Assembly: GCF_028618665.1 (NCBI RefSeq)
Contig: NZ_JAQITF010000009.1
Span: forward strand, 25,027 to 89,026
Reading direction: 5' to 3'
Source: Bartonella sp. AU16XJBT
GTDB lineage: Bacteria; Pseudomonadota; Alphaproteobacteria; Rhizobiales; Rhizobiaceae
Length of the DNA: 64,000 nt
Shown: positions 51,652 through 62,459 of the stretch, in pieces
How positions within the stretch are numbered: the stretch's first letter is position 1
How the letters are laid out: every line of letters starts with the position of its first letter
The notes under the pieces: generated by a model
What the model was told of the DNA's origin: nothing
Databases searched by the model: none
What the model saw: only the letters and a program-made list of their open reading frames with translations
Translations under genes and position numbers: made by a program

Positions 51652-53718
51652 TTAGATGTCTAAATTAGAAGCAAAAGTAGAGTTTTCTTGTATAAAACGA
51701 AATCGTGCTTCTGGTTTTGTTCCCATGAGACTTTCTACAGTCTTTTTCGTTTCTTGAATTTCCACGGCATCAATAGAAACACGAAGCAATGTACGTTTTT
51801 GAGGATGCATCGTTGTTTCTTTAAGTTGTTCCGCGCGCATCTCACCCAGCCCTTTAAAACGCCCGATTTCAATTTTAGCTTTTCCCGTAAATTCAGTTTT
51901 GAGCAATTCATCCTTATGGATGTCATCGCGTGCATAAGCAACTTTTCCTCCTTGCGATATTCTATAAAGGGGAGGGACGGCGAGATATAAATGTCCTTGA
52001 TGAATAAGGTCAGGCATTTCTTGAAAAAAGAAGGTAATGAGCAGTGAGGCAATATGAGCACCATCAACATCTGCATCTGTCATGATGATAATCCGTTCAT
52101 ATCTGAGATCTTTTTCACGATATTTAGAGCGTGTTCCACATCCAAGAGCAAGGATAAGATCGCTAATTGTTTGGCTTGAGTTCATTTTTTCATGTGCAGC
52201 ACTGGCGACATTGAGGATTTTGCCACGAAGAGGTAAAATTGCTTGGTTTGCTCTATTTCTCGCTTGTTTGGCTGATCCTCCTGCGGAATCCCCTTCAACA
52301 ATGAATAATTCAGCACCCGCAGCATGGTTTTGGCTACAATCTGCAAGTTTACCGGGCAGACGTAATTTACGGACAGCAGTTTTTCGACTTATTTCTCTAT
52401 CTTGGCGTCGTTTAACACGTTCTTCAGCACGTTCAATAACCCAATCGAGAAGTTTTGTTGCTTCTTGAGGGGAGTTTGCCAACCAATGATCAAAAGGATC
52501 GCGGATTGCACTCTCAACAATACGCTGTGCTTCAATGGTTGCTAATCGATCTTTTGTTTGTCCAACAAATTCAGGGTTGCTGATAAAGACAGAAAGTATT
52601 GCGGCTGTTGAAATCATAATATCATCAGATGTAATGATTGCTGCGCGCTTGTTGCCTATTAACTCAGCGTAGGATTTCAATCCACGTAAAAGAGCTTGAC
52701 GTAATCCTATTTCGTGTGTTCCACCTTCTCCTGTAGGAATAGTATTACAGTAAGATTGCACACAAGAATCACCACCATGCCAAGCGATGGCCCATTCAAC
52801 ACAGCCATGACCATTATTTTGTTGTGTTTTACCAGAAAAAATTTCTGACGTTACGCGATATTCATCTTTTAGTGACGCAAGTAAATAGTCTTTAAGCCCA
52901 TTGGGAAAATGAAAAACAGCTTTTTCAGGAATATTTTTAACGCCTTCAAGTATGACGGGATCACAAGTCCAGCGAATTTTTACGCCGCCAAAAAGATAGG
53001 CTTTTGAGCACGCCATTTTATAGATTTTTTCTGGATCAAAAGCTGCTTTTTCACCAAAAATTTCATGATCAGGATGAAAACGAACGCGCGTACCACGGCG
53101 ATTATAAACATCCCCCAAATCTTCCAATTCAGATTGAGGAATACCGCGTGAGAAACGTTGGCGGTAAAGTTTTCGTTCTCGTGCAACTTCAACTTCCATA
53201 TCATCAGAAAGAGCATTGACGACAGAAATTCCTACCCCATGAAGTCCGCCCGCAGTTTGATAAGCTTTTCCATCAAATTTTCCTCCTGAGTGAAGTTGTG
53301 TCATAATAACTTCAAGGGTAGATTTGTCAGGCATTTGAGGATGATTTTCGACAGGAATACCGCGTCCATTATCTGTAACGGTTATATAACCGTTCCTATC
53401 TAATGACACTTCAATGGAGTCTGCATAACCAGCAACAGCTTCATCCATCGCATTATCAATAATTTCGGCAAATAAATGATGAAGTGCTTTACTGTCTGTT
53501 CCACCAATATACATTCCAGGGCGTAAACGTACAGGCTCTAAACCCTCAAGCACTCGAATAGAGAGGGCATTATAGTCGTCTTCTTGCGTATTTTTTGCAC
53601 TTTTTTTTGAAATCATCCCTTTTGATTTCGTTGGAGATTGCAGAGTGCTTTCTTTTGTATTTACCCGAGATTGGGCTTTATTTAAAACACTAAAAAGATC
53701 CTTGTTGTTATCGCTCAT
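51652..53718 (-). CDS. parE: DNA topoisomerase IV subunit B
   Basis: ParE drives the ATP-dependent part of chromosome decatenation. The 688-residue product has the GHKL ATPase motifs (EIIDNAMDE, DNGRGIP, GGLHGVGISVVNALS) and the TOPRIM segment EGDSAGGSAKQARNR and PLRGKILNV. A basic 45-residue N-terminal extension rich in Ser/Lys precedes the domain, as in other Rhizobiales. ParE rather than GyrB is chosen by this length and the AKQARNRANQAILPL sequence. The partner parC is not in the window. Confidence 0.93.
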   Translation of the reverse strand: MSDNNKDLFSVLNKAQSRVNTKESTLQSPTKSKGMISKKSAKNTQEDDYNALSIRVLEGLEPVRLRPGMYIGGTDSKALHHLFAEIIDNAMDEAVAGYADSIEVSLDRNGYITVTDNGRGIPVENHPQMPDKSTLEVIMTQLHSGGKFDGKAYQTAGGLHGVGISVVNALSDDMEVEVARERKLYRQRFSRGIPQSELEDLGDVYNRRGTRVRFHPDHEIFGEKAAFDPEKIYKMACSKAYLFGGVKIRWTCDPVILEGVKNIPEKAVFHFPNGLKDYLLASLKDEYRVTSEIFSGKTQQNNGHGCVEWAIAWHGGDSCVQSYCNTIPTGEGGTHEIGLRQALLRGLKSYAELIGNKRAAIITSDDIMISTAAILSVFISNPEFVGQTKDRLATIEAQRIVESAIRDPFDHWLANSPQEATKLLDWVIERAEERVKRRQDREISRKTAVRKLRLPGKLADCSQNHAAGAELFIVEGDSAGGSAKQARNRANQAILPLRGKILNVASAAHEKMNSSQTISDLILALGCGTRSKYREKDLRYERIIIMTDADVDGAHIASLLITFFFQEMPDLIHQGHLYLAVPPLYRISQGGKVAYARDDIHKDELLKTEFTGKAKIEIGRFKGLGEMRAEQLKETTMHPQKRTLLRVSIDAVEIQETKKTVESLMGTKPEARFRFIQENSTFASNLDI

Positions 53719-53800
53719 AGCGTTTAACTATATACCTCATAAAATAAAATATTCATTAAAATAAATTTTATGCCTGTTTTTTATTTAAAAATCAATGCAC

Positions 53801-54538
53801 TTAGGAAACATCAATTGTTGGACCAAAAATTTGTTCAAAAGCGTGTTTGAGTGCAATATCAATATCATGCATTGTTACAGGGCACCCTAGATCAAGAAAG
53901 CTTGTGACACCGTGGTTTGTAATTCCACAAGGCACAATTCCTGAATAATGAGATAAATTAGGATTAACATTGATAGAAACGCCATGAAAACTTATCCATT
54001 TGCGCACTCGAATGCCAATCGCCGCAATTTTATCTTCGGAAGAAAGATCATGTTGTTTTGATGGGCAATGAGACTGTTTAACCCAGACACCAACGCGATC
54101 TTCTCTACGTTCGCCTTTAATATTAAAGCTTGCAAGCATCTGTATGATCCATTCTTCTAATGCACTAATGAAAGCACGAATGTCTTGTTTTCGACGTTTA
54201 AGATCAAGCATAATATAAGCAATACGCTGTCCTGGACCGTGATATGTAAACTCGCCCCCACGTCCTGCTTCATAAACAGGGAATAAATGAGGAGCTAAAA
54301 GATCTTTTTTATCTGCACTTGTACCTGCTGTATAAAGGGAAGGGTGTTCAAGAAGCCAAACTTGTTCATGGGCAGTTTTTGCAAGAATTTTTTCCACACG
54401 CTCTTGCATATAACGCAGCGCTTCAGGATACTCAACCAAATGATCACTTATTTTCCATTCAACGGGTGGATTTCCTAGAATAGCATTAAAATGATGTGAT
54501 AAGTGACTACGATCCCTATGTTTTAATTCAAATGTCAT
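53801..54538 (-). CDS. lipB: Octanoyl-ACP protein octanoyltransferase
   Basis: LipB transfers octanoyl groups to lipoyl domains as the first step of lipoate synthesis. The catalytic Cys is in [11 protein letters not shown] and the Lys in [28 protein letters not shown] is the family's conserved core. The ATG at 54538 ([12 protein letters not shown]) is preferred to a TTG at 54544. About 245 residues, normal. Confidence 0.93.
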   Translation of the reverse strand: MTFELKHRDRSHLSHHFNAILGNPPVEWKISDHLVEYPEALRYMQERVEKILAKTAHEQVWLLEHPSLYTAGTSADKKDLLAPHLFPVYEAGRGGEFTYHGPGQRIAYIMLDLKRRKQDIRAFISALEEWIIQMLASFNIKGERREDRVGVWVKQSHCPSKQHDLSSEDKIAAIGIRVRKWISFHGVSINVNPNLSHYSGIVPCGITNHGVTSFLDLGCPVTMHDIDIALKHAFEQIFGPTIDVS

Positions 54539-54661
54539 TGGCAATATTTATCTTAATGTTTGAGTTTGTATTGTAATCAGAAAAATAACAAAAGCATAAG
54601 ATTAAGAGATACTTTATGAGAATTGCAATGAATTTTATTTAAAAAACGCGTTATGCTCGTT

Positions 54662-55513
54662 TTACCATCTTCCTGTTGCACCACCACCACCTGATGATCC
54701 ACCACCACCTCTAAATCCTCCTCCTCCTGAATGTCCACCAAAGATTCCACCAGAGGCTCTACCGCTCGTATTTAAGTTTAAAAACCAAGGTGTGAAAATA
54801 ATACCCATCCAAAGATACTTTCGTGGACCTACTTTCTGACCAAAAATCACAGCCAAAATGGGCAAACCAACTGCTATAAAGAGAATGAAAAACAGGATTG
54901 TATTTATAATCATTTCTTCTTTTGCAGCTTGTTTACGTTGTTCTTCAACAGCTTTAGCCTTTTGATTGATTCGAAAAGAAAAATCAGCATCGCTTTGTGT
55001 GATCACTTTGATAATTGCATGAACCGATTCGACAATTCCTTTTTGATAATTTCCTTCACGAAAATTAGGAATCATGAAGCTATTCATGATGACAGAGGAA
55101 ATGGCATCTGTTAGTTCTCCCTCCAGACCGTAACCTACTTCAATACGTGCTTCACGTTCATTGGGTGCAATGACGATTAATACGCCGTTATTGATCTGTT
55201 TTTGACCTAACTTCCATGTGCGAAAAAGAGAATTGCTGTATGTCTCTATATCATTGCCCGAAAGAGTAGGGAGTGTTATAAGAACAATTTGATCTCCCGT
55301 TTTCTCTTCGAGTGTAGCGAGCTTTTCCGTTAAATTTCTCTTTGTTGCAAGATCAAGTAAATGAGCCATATCATTGATATAGCCGGTTAAGGGAGGAAAT
55401 TTAGTGTGTGCGTAAGTGACATTCCCCAATGCAATGATCAAGCATAGAATGCTCAAAGGAACCCATAAACGTAGAAAAAAACGACGTTGTATAGCGTGTT
55501 GAAATGATTTCAT
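54662..55513 (-). CDS. TPM-domain membrane protein (YgcG-like)
   Basis: The 283-residue product has an N-terminal signal or anchor (about 15-33), a TPM domain with GYINDMAHLL and a conserved NNGVLIVIAPNEREARIEVGYGLEG, one or two C-terminal membrane helices and a Gly-rich tail (GGGGFRGGGGSSGGGG). Its function is unknown; the family often sits beside LemA. Its ATG overlaps the lemA stop by one base, so the pair forms an operon. Confidence 0.85.
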   Translation of the reverse strand: MKSFQHAIQRRFFLRLWVPLSILCLIIALGNVTYAHTKFPPLTGYINDMAHLLDLATKRNLTEKLATLEEKTGDQIVLITLPTLSGNDIETYSNSLFRTWKLGQKQINNGVLIVIAPNEREARIEVGYGLEGELTDAISSVIMNSFMIPNFREGNYQKGIVESVHAIIKVITQSDADFSFRINQKAKAVEEQRKQAAKEEMIINTILFFILFIAVGLPILAVIFGQKVGPRKYLWMGIIFTPWFLNLNTSGRASGGIFGGHSGGGGFRGGGGSSGGGGATGRW

Positions 55514-56139
55514 TAATTAAAATTAACCTTTGGTGTTTGTTGGCTATCCGTATCAATGGTAAAAGTTGGCATAGGTTTAGCATCACGAAACCATAATTTT
55601 GCCCAAATCATTGTCGGCATTGTTTTGAGCGCAGTATTGTAGGCACGGACTGTTTCGATATAATTGCGGCGCGCAACGGAGATACGGTTTTCAGTTCCTT
55701 CTAGTTGTGATTGAAGGGCAAGAAAGTTCTGGTTTGCTTTAAGATCCGGATAGTTTTCGACAACTGCCATAAGCCGCGAAAGTGCACTTGATAAATTTGC
55801 TTGATTTTTGAGATATTGCTGCATAACTTCCGGATTATTCAACATATCTGCATTAATGTTGACTTGTGTTGCTTTGGCACGTGCTTCAATGACATTTGTG
55901 AAAACGTTTTGTTCATGGGCTGCGTAAGCTTTAACTGTTTCTACAAGATTGGGGATGAGATCTGTACGGCGTTGATATTGATTGAGCACTTCACTCCATG
56001 CTGCGTGTGCTTTTTCTTCAGTTGTTGGTATGGTATTAAATCCGCAGCCACTTAAAAGTGGAATTAATCCTGCCAAAAAAATAATGATTGAAAATTGTTT
56101 TAATATTTTAAACATTGAAGAAGTTTGTACATTTAACAT
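55513..56139 (-). CDS. LemA family lipoprotein
   Basis: The 208-residue product begins with a lipoprotein signal (FLAGLIPLLSGC; lipid-modified Cys about residue 32), followed by the LemA fold of long helices with NQYQRRTDLIPNLVETVKAY and YNTALKTMP. Family members are membrane proteins of unknown role linked to TPM proteins. The ATG at 56139 has GGAGA seven bases upstream. First gene of the pair with the TPM protein. Confidence 0.87.
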   Translation of the reverse strand: MLNVQTSSMFKILKQFSIIIFLAGLIPLLSGCGFNTIPTTEEKAHAAWSEVLNQYQRRTDLIPNLVETVKAYAAHEQNVFTNVIEARAKATQVNINADMLNNPEVMQQYLKNQANLSSALSRLMAVVENYPDLKANQNFLALQSQLEGTENRISVARRNYIETVRAYNTALKTMPTMIWAKLWFRDAKPMPTFTIDTDSQQTPKVNFN

Positions 56140-56545
56140 AAAGATGTCTCCACAGATATTTTATATATTATATAGGGTTTATCTTCTTGGTGGAAAGTAT
56201 TTCGAATTTTATAAACAGATACCCTTATCAATAAATTGATATCTCTCTGCACTTTTAGCACGCTTAAGTGATGTGTTGATATAAAAATATAGATGTCATC
56301 TTGTGAAAGATCAATAATATTCATATCAATTATTTTTACAGAAGATTATATTATTTTCGTAGTATTTTTTTGTTTTAGAATGTAGCAGATAACAATTGAG
56401 GAAGAGAAGAATATAGGCATCAAGCTTATAGAAAGGAGAGGAAGTTTTCCTTTTTCCTCCTTTAGAAGTTATGCTTAACCTATTGAATAAAAAGGCTTTT
56501 AAATTATGGATATCAACAATTGTGAAGAAAGGGGAAAATCCTATG
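56140..56545. other. Gap between lemA and the methyltransferase relic
   Basis: About 400 bases. It must hold the lemA promoter on the minus strand. A GAAAGGAGAGGAAG purine run at about 56430 is a possible ribosome binding site for the downstream relic. Nothing else is recognised. Confidence 0.4.
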
Positions 56546-57300
56546 TTGCAAAACGTTCAACCGCAAAGTGAAAAGTTTGACGGATTAGCGGGTGATTATG
56601 ATCGTTCTTGCTACCCTCTCGCCTTATTGAAGACCATGTTTCTTCCTTTTAAGAACAAAAAACATTTGTCGATCGTGGATGTAGGTGCTGGGACCAGGCA
56701 TTACATGAGAGGGGATTGTTAAACTTTTAGGGAATGAGCACCAATCTCATGCTATCAATATATCGGTAGATATGATTAAGAAGGGGTGAAGAAAATTTTC
56801 TACGGTACAGTGGTATCAAAGTCAAGCTGAAGACTTATTGCTTCAAATTGGCGAGGTCTATCTTGTTGCTGTGGCACAGGCGTTTTAGCGGATGGATCCG
56901 CCCTAAGTTGCTTTGGCGTTGCTTCAGATCAATTTCGAGCCAATGGTGTTATGGCGGTTGTTCAAAATAATCGTGATTTCAAGCATAGCGAATTTCTAGA
57001 CGTTTATGAGGCATTGTTAGAGAAGATCCGTTCGAACTATTTCCGTTATTATCGTAATTTTGATTTTTTACAGGAAATGAGTGATGGTTTTGGAAAAAAA
57101 CAGAAAATATTTCTTTTCATACACATAACTGAATAATGACAATCCCGTCTGAATCTTTTATTGGAATGAGCTGCTCTTTAACGCAAGCTCAACGCGCTAT
57201 TGTGCGCTGTAGGGAAGAATATTTGCCGAAATTGGTTGCATTGGTAAAAAATATGAAGAGCAAGGAAGTTTGGAGCTTTATATGTATACAAATAATCTGA
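56546..57300 (+). pseudogene. SAM-dependent methyltransferase, multiply disrupted
   Basis: The relic starts well (EKFDGLAGDYDR, then LSIVDVGAGT, the SAM-binding loop) but loses frame within 60 codons. Fragments continue in other frames: GIVKLLGNEHQ..AI, a stop, then VQWYQSQAEDLL, another stop, then NRDFKHSEFLDVYEALLEK and YYRNFDFLQEM, ending with a LELYMYTN-like stretch. This order matches a type-11 methyltransferase. The gene is dead. Confidence 0.65.
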
Positions 57301-57819
57301 TATCGATGATGCTTTTTTACCGTTTAGCGCATCAGAGTAGGCTTTGTTCAGGAAATTCGCGCATTATTAAGGCTCATTTTGAGGGGAAAAACAGTTTTTT
57401 TGCACTTAACGGCTGCCTCAGTACATCTGATCTTTACTGTCTACTTGACATGTGAGAGTTCTCAACAGAAAACTTATGAACTGCATTATGGCATTTAAGG
57501 AAAAGTATCTTTACTATAATTTGGCAGTAGGTTTTACACTAAGTAGGAAGAGGGGGATTTTTTGTTTTTATAATTATTTTTTACTATTAAAGTTTTGTTA
57601 AAATAGATTTTGACAGGAAAAAGTATAAAAATTATCATAATCAGAATTTTCTCGTCTATATTGATGTTTTGAATAAGTTTTTTTAATTTTCAAGTTTCGT
57701 TGAAAATACTGCTCTATCTTCAAGAGAAGGTTTAATTTTTGCAATCATGATAGATTGTGACAGCTATCTATCTAAGTTTTCATAAGTTTAGTAGGAATAA
57801 TTTTGCGATAAATTCATGA
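57301..57819. other. Gap with a short unassigned frame
   Basis: A plus-strand frame ending at 57455 continues the methyltransferase relic out of frame (LCSGNSRIIKAHFEGKNSFF). It resembles no family I know. The rest is AT-rich without features. Confidence 0.4.
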
Positions 57820-58067
57820 AGTCCCCTCATCTTTACGTTTAATAAAAAAAGCTAGCCTGCATCATCACACACTTTGCCATCTCCCAATGTCGCGACAGCC
57901 CTTGATACGGTTCATAAGAGGCATTTTTAGTCTTTTCTTGTACAGTTTCACTCCCCACGCCAATCTCGCTTGTGTTCTGCAAGAAACATGATTTTGATTG
58001 ATTTAACATAAATAGATTTGGAATGAGAGAATCTTAAGACATTCGCTCTCTCATTCAATATGCGTAA
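57820..58067 (-). pseudogene. Decayed integrase N-terminus plus leader (repeat copy C)
   Basis: The third copy of the repeat. On the minus strand it has the leader (TTCTCTCATTCCAAATC, then CAATCAAAATCATG) followed by a fragment reading GKVCDDAG, a stop, then FFIKRKDEG, and stops there. It is shorter than copies A and B and more degraded. It lies between the methyltransferase relic and hutH. Confidence 0.55.
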
Positions 58068-58307
58068 CGCTAGATTGTCATTATATATTGATTTACTATC
58101 TATTATTTAAAATTCACAGCCTTTGTTGTGTTTGTCAATATCTCATTTTCATTTGTCGTTAACCATTCTATTTTTTGGCAATACCTTTATTCTAAGGAAT
58201 GGCTTTTAAAAAAGCATTTTCGTTTAAAGAGTAATTATATCTTTTTTGTTTTATAGAAGGATCAATAATGCTAAGAATTACTCTTTAATTAAAAAAGAAA
58301 GAAAATT
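58068..58307. other. Gap before hutH
   Basis: About 240 bases, AT-rich, holding the hutH promoter region. No operator for HutC could be identified. Confidence 0.4.
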
Positions 58308-59846
58308 ATGACGATTATACTAAAACCGGGTAAGGTAACACTTAGCGAACTTGAAGCTATTTATTTTAATGGTGAAATCAGTAAGCTTCATCATGACACG
58401 CATTTAGCTATCGAGAAAGGAGCGCAGCGCATTGCTGAAATTGTTGCTGGAAGTGAGCCTGTGTACGGTATTAATACTGGTTTTGGGAAGTTGGCTTCCA
58501 TTAGAATTGATGCGGACAAAGTCACTATTTTACAGAGAAATCTTATTTTGTCCCATTGTTGTGGGGTAGGAGATCCTCTCGCTGAAAATATTGTGCGTTT
58601 GATGATGAGCTTAAAGCTTATCTCTTTAGGAAGAGGGGCGTCTGGGGTTCGTTTAGAGTTGGTAAATTTGCTGGAAAATATGCTTGAAAAGGGTGTTATT
58701 CCTGTCATCCCAGAAAAAGGATCTGTTGGCGCTTCAGGTGATCTTGCTCCACTTGCTCATATGGCGGCTGTTATGATGGGAGAAGGAGAAGCGTTTTTTC
58801 AAAATATTCGTATGAGTGGAGCACTTGCTTTAGAGAAAGCAGGGTTATCCCCTATTATTTTAGAAGCAAAGGAAGGTCTAGCCCTTATTAATGGGACTCA
58901 AACATCAACAGCACTTGCACTTGCCGGACTTTTTCGAGCTTATCGGGCATTGTGTGGTGGATTGTTGGCTGGGGCTTTAACGACAGATGCTACCATGGGA
59001 TCAACGGCGCCATTTCATCCTGATATCCATATTTTGCGAGGCCATTATGGGCAGATTGCCGTATCGAAAACATTAGAAAAGCTTGTAGAGGATTCAGAAA
59101 TTCGTGCCGCACATTTACGGGGTGATGAGCGTGTTCAAGATCCTTATTGTATACGTTGCCAGCCACAGGTTATGGGGGCATGTTTTGATATTTTGCTAGC
59201 AGCAGCAAAAACACTGGTTATTGAAGCAAATGCTGTTACAGATAATCCGTTGATTTTAAGGAATGGTGAAGTTGTATCAGGTGGGAATTTTCATGCTGAG
59301 CCTGTCGCGTTTGCTGCTGATCAGATTGCTCTTGCTTTGTGTGAAATAGGATCTATTTCTCAACGGCGTATTGCCCTTATGGTTGATCCAGCAGTTTCTT
59401 ATGGTCTTCCAGCTTTTTTAGCGCACAATGCAGGTCTTAATTCAGGTTTTATGATCGCTGAAGTAACAGCAGCAGCTTTAATGTCTGAAAATAAGCAAAT
59501 GGCTCATCCTGCTTCCGTTGATTCAACACCAACTTCAGCTAATCAAGAAGATCATGTTTCAATGGCTTGCCATGGTGCTCGTCGGTTATTGGTAATGAGC
59601 GAAAACCTTTTTACACTTATTGGCATTGAAACGCTTATTGCAGCACAAGGAATTGAATATCGTGCACCTTTAAAAACAAGTACTCTTTTGCGATCTGTTA
59701 TGGAACGTTTACGCAAAAATATTGCTTCTCTTAAGGAAGATCGCTATCTGGCTCCAGATCTTCATCAAGTCCATATACTTGTACGTGAAGGGCACTTATT
59801 ATCTGTTTTACCAGAAATATTTTTTCCTTCATTAAGTTTTCAATAA
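58308..59846 (+). CDS. hutH: Histidine ammonia-lyase
   Basis: HutH converts histidine to urocanate and ammonia. The 512-residue product has the MIO-forming Ala142-Ser143-Gly144 in [15 protein letters not shown], the catalytic Tyr53 in VYGINTGFG, and [10 protein letters not shown] and [16 protein letters not shown]. It is full length and intact. No hutU, hutI, hutG or hutC is in the window; a permease that could import histidine lies 1.2 kb downstream. Confidence 0.96.
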   Translation: MTIILKPGKVTLSELEAIYFNGEISKLHHDTHLAIEKGAQRIAEIVAGSEPVYGINTGFGKLASIRIDADKVTILQRNLILSHCCGVGDPLAENIVRLMMSLKLISLGRGASGVRLELVNLLENMLEKGVIPVIPEKGSVGASGDLAPLAHMAAVMMGEGEAFFQNIRMSGALALEKAGLSPIILEAKEGLALINGTQTSTALALAGLFRAYRALCGGLLAGALTTDATMGSTAPFHPDIHILRGHYGQIAVSKTLEKLVEDSEIRAAHLRGDERVQDPYCIRCQPQVMGACFDILLAAAKTLVIEANAVTDNPLILRNGEVVSGGNFHAEPVAFAADQIALALCEIGSISQRRIALMVDPAVSYGLPAFLAHNAGLNSGFMIAEVTAAALMSENKQMAHPASVDSTPTSANQEDHVSMACHGARRLLVMSENLFTLIGIETLIAAQGIEYRAPLKTSTLLRSVMERLRKNIASLKEDRYLAPDLHQVHILVREGHLLSVLPEIFFPSLSFQ

Positions 59847-60265
59847 TATTGGTTTTAAGGCCAATGCTGAAGGGCAGATATGAAATTTTAAAACTTCCTT
59901 CATATAAAAATATAGAAGATCGATACTATATTTAAATTATTTAATAAATTATGTATTTATTTACTGTATATATCTATTGTTTTTAGTCAAATAGATATTT
60001 TATAGTGCTCTAAATTTATCATCATAATTTTATAGAAACTATAAAATTGAAGAACCCATACTTTCTGATTTCTATCAGAATTTTTAATATAAGTTAAATA
60101 ATATCCGCGTTATATATTGTGATATTATATTTTTATAAGTACAAATTATATTATAGGAATTGTTTTAAGTAAAATAAAAACTTTACTATATATTCTTCTT
60201 ATTTGTTAATACTTTATGAGTTTTATAGTTCATTTTTGGTATTTTAAATAAAAAAGGAGAAAGAA
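59847..60265. other. AT-rich gap between hutH and the small ORF
   Basis: About 420 bases, very AT-rich, without a gene. An AAGGAG ribosome binding site lies at its end for the next ORF. Confidence 0.45.
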
Positions 60266-60628
60266 ATGTTTAAAAGTGCTAGATTATGCGTTTTAATGAC
60301 AGTTCTTTTTTGTTTTTTGCAAATATTTGAGGTTCATGCAAATTTTAGGAGAGATAGTTTTCCAGAGGAAATTTTCATTGTGATAGTGTCTCAAGAGAAA
60401 GAGCCTCTTGTTTTGGCGAAAAACAAAGGTTTTATTGCTATCTCAGGACAAACTCCCAGAGGCAAGGAGAATGCTATCATCGGACCAACAGTCAAAGATG
60501 CTATTTTTACCCTATATTTTTTTTTCATTGGAAAGCTTGTAGTTAGAGCAGTTGAAGTCCTTAAAAGATGGGCTGTAGATACACTTTCTCATACTTTTGA
60601 AAACTGGCGAGATTCGTATTATCACTGA
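60266..60628 (+). CDS. Small exported protein of unknown function
   Basis: The 120-residue product has a signal peptide (LCVLMTVLFCFLQIFEVHA, cleavage after VHA), a polar segment of about 60 residues and a hydrophobic helix near residue 90 (FTLYFFFIGKLVVRAVEVL). AAGGAG precedes the ATG. No family is recognised. In plan it resembles the small exported protein at 47012: same length, a signal peptide and one later helix, though no clear sequence similarity. Confidence 0.55.
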   Translation: MFKSARLCVLMTVLFCFLQIFEVHANFRRDSFPEEIFIVIVSQEKEPLVLAKNKGFIAISGQTPRGKENAIIGPTVKDAIFTLYFFFIGKLVVRAVEVLKRWAVDTLSHTFENWRDSYYH

Positions 60629-61082
60629 TTGAGCTACTCAATTGGCGTTAAAAGTTTGTTTTATAGACCCAAAGAGAGTTTGTTTAAAGTAACAAAAAAA
60701 TTAATTGTACGCATCGTTAATGCGCCTGTTATGAATTTTTAGGCTTTTATTTCGGTGCACTGAAATAGAAGCCTTAAGTGTTCATACTACATTAAGGCTA
60801 ATTTTCTCTGTAAAAAACTAGAGAATACGAAATGAATTAAATGACAATTATAAAAAAATTCATTATCACTTTATTTAAATAAAATAATACGAAATTGCAG
60901 GCTATAAAAGCTGAATAATTCGCAATAAAAGTATTTTTTCATTGTTTAGAGCAAAGTGTTGGACTGGCTGGTCTTCGATGTTTTTTGAAATATATTTGTG
61001 AAAAAAAACATGAGGCTTTATTTATCATAAAGCTGTTATCGTGGTGTGGATTTTGTCAGCATTTCAATAAAGAAGGAAAGAA
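60629..61082. other. Gap before the amino-acid permease
   Basis: About 450 bases. It contains a 15-bp hairpin (60741-60774) and the AAGGA ribosome binding site of the permease at the end. Nothing else is recognised. Confidence 0.45.
60741..60774 (+). terminator. Hairpin after the small exported protein
   Basis: AGGCTTTTATTTCGG and CTGAAATAGAAGCCT pair over 15 bases with two wobble pairs around a TGCA loop. It lies about 110 bases after the stop. No clear T-run follows, so it may be a 3' stabilising or processing structure rather than a full terminator. Confidence 0.45.
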
Positions 61083-62459
61083 ATGGCAATAAATGAACTG
61101 AAACGAGGGATGAGTAAGCGCCAAGTTATTTTTTTAGCTCTTGGCTCTGCTATTGGAACAGGTCTTTTTTATGGGTCTGCACAGGCAATTAAGCTTGCGG
61201 GTCCTAGTGTTTTAATTGCCTATTGTATTGCTGGTTTAGCTATTTTTATGGTTATGCGGGCTTTAGGAGAAATGATACTGCATAATCCATTGCCTGGTTC
61301 TTTTGCGCGTTATGCGGCAAATTACATATCGCCATTAGCAGGTTTTTTAACGGGTTGGACATATGTATTTGAGATGATTCTTGTTGGTTTGGCTGATATT
61401 ACAGCTTTTGCGACTTATATGGGGTTTTGGTATCCTGATGTTGCTCCTTGGGTATGGGCACTGAGTATTACATTAATCATCACAGGTATTAATTTAGCTG
61501 CTGTAGAAGTCTATGGTGAACTAGAGTTTTGGCTGTCTTCTATTAAAGTTATCGCGATCATTGCGATGATTATTTTAGGAGTAGCAATTATTTTTTTGGG
61601 GTGGGGTGAAGGTGCAGATTCTTCCACTGTTACTGTTCATAATTTATGGAAGAATGGTGGTATTTTTCCCAATGGCTGGTTTGGTTTTTTAGCTTGCTTT
61701 AGTGTTGTTGTTTTTGCTTTTGGTGGCATAGAAATCATTGGCATGGCAGTCATGGAAGTTCAAAACCCTCATCAAACGATTTCAAAGGCAATTAATTCTA
61801 CTCCAGTTCGTATTTTGCTTTTTTATGTCATGACGTTAGCTATTTTAATGTCTCTTTATCCTTGGAATGAGATTGGTCTTATGGATAGTCCTTTTGTATC
61901 CATTTTTGAAAATCTTGGGATTTCATATGCAGCAAATATTTTAAATATTGTTGTTGTTACAGCGGCTATTTCGGCAATGAATAGTGGAATGTATGGTGCT
62001 TGTCGTATGATCCATGGTTTATCACAGGAAGGTTATGCTTTGAAAAAGTTTCAATATTTATCAAAAAACGGTATACCAGTTTTTGTTATTTTGATGATCT
62101 TCGCTATTTTTCTCCTTGGTGCTGTCCTTAATTATTTTTATCATGAAAAACTTTTTTTTCTTATTGCAGCAATGGCAACATTTGCGACGGTTTTTGTTTG
62201 GATGATGATTCTACTTTCGCAAATTTTTATGCGAATTAAGATGCCTAAAGAAGCACAGAATAGTTTAAACTTTCCTATTCCTTTTTGGCCGATAGGGTCA
62301 ATTTTTTCTATTTTATTTATGTTTTTTATTTTTATTCTCTTATGGCTCTTCGATGAGACACGACCAGTTTTAATTGTCGGTATTAGTTGGATTGCTTGGC
62401 TTGTTATTTGTTTCTATGTCCTTAAACTTTATAATTTTAAGCAAAAGAAACTGCAGTAA
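61083..62459 (+). CDS. APC-family amino-acid permease (ProY/HutT type)
   Basis: The 458-residue protein has about 12 membrane segments and the GSAIGTGLFYGSAQAIKLAGPS signature of the amino-acid transporter family, closest by eye to E. coli ProY (GGIEIIGM, YPWNEIG). Proline or histidine is a likely substrate. The hutH neighbour favours histidine, but that is inference. AAGGA precedes the ATG at normal distance. Confidence 0.88.
   Translation: MAINELKRGMSKRQVIFLALGSAIGTGLFYGSAQAIKLAGPSVLIAYCIAGLAIFMVMRALGEMILHNPLPGSFARYAANYISPLAGFLTGWTYVFEMILVGLADITAFATYMGFWYPDVAPWVWALSITLIITGINLAAVEVYGELEFWLSSIKVIAIIAMIILGVAIIFLGWGEGADSSTVTVHNLWKNGGIFPNGWFGFLACFSVVVFAFGGIEIIGMAVMEVQNPHQTISKAINSTPVRILLFYVMTLAILMSLYPWNEIGLMDSPFVSIFENLGISYAANILNIVVVTAAISAMNSGMYGACRMIHGLSQEGYALKKFQYLSKNGIPVFVILMIFAIFLLGAVLNYFYHEKLFFLIAAMATFATVFVWMMILLSQIFMRIKMPKEAQNSLNFPIPFWPIGSIFSILFMFFIFILLWLFDETRPVLIVGISWIAWLVICFYVLKLYNFKQKKLQ

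Noticed and set aside
57270..57455. 61-codon ORF after the methyltransferase relic
   Set aside because: It is an out-of-frame continuation of decayed sequence and matches no family I recognise.
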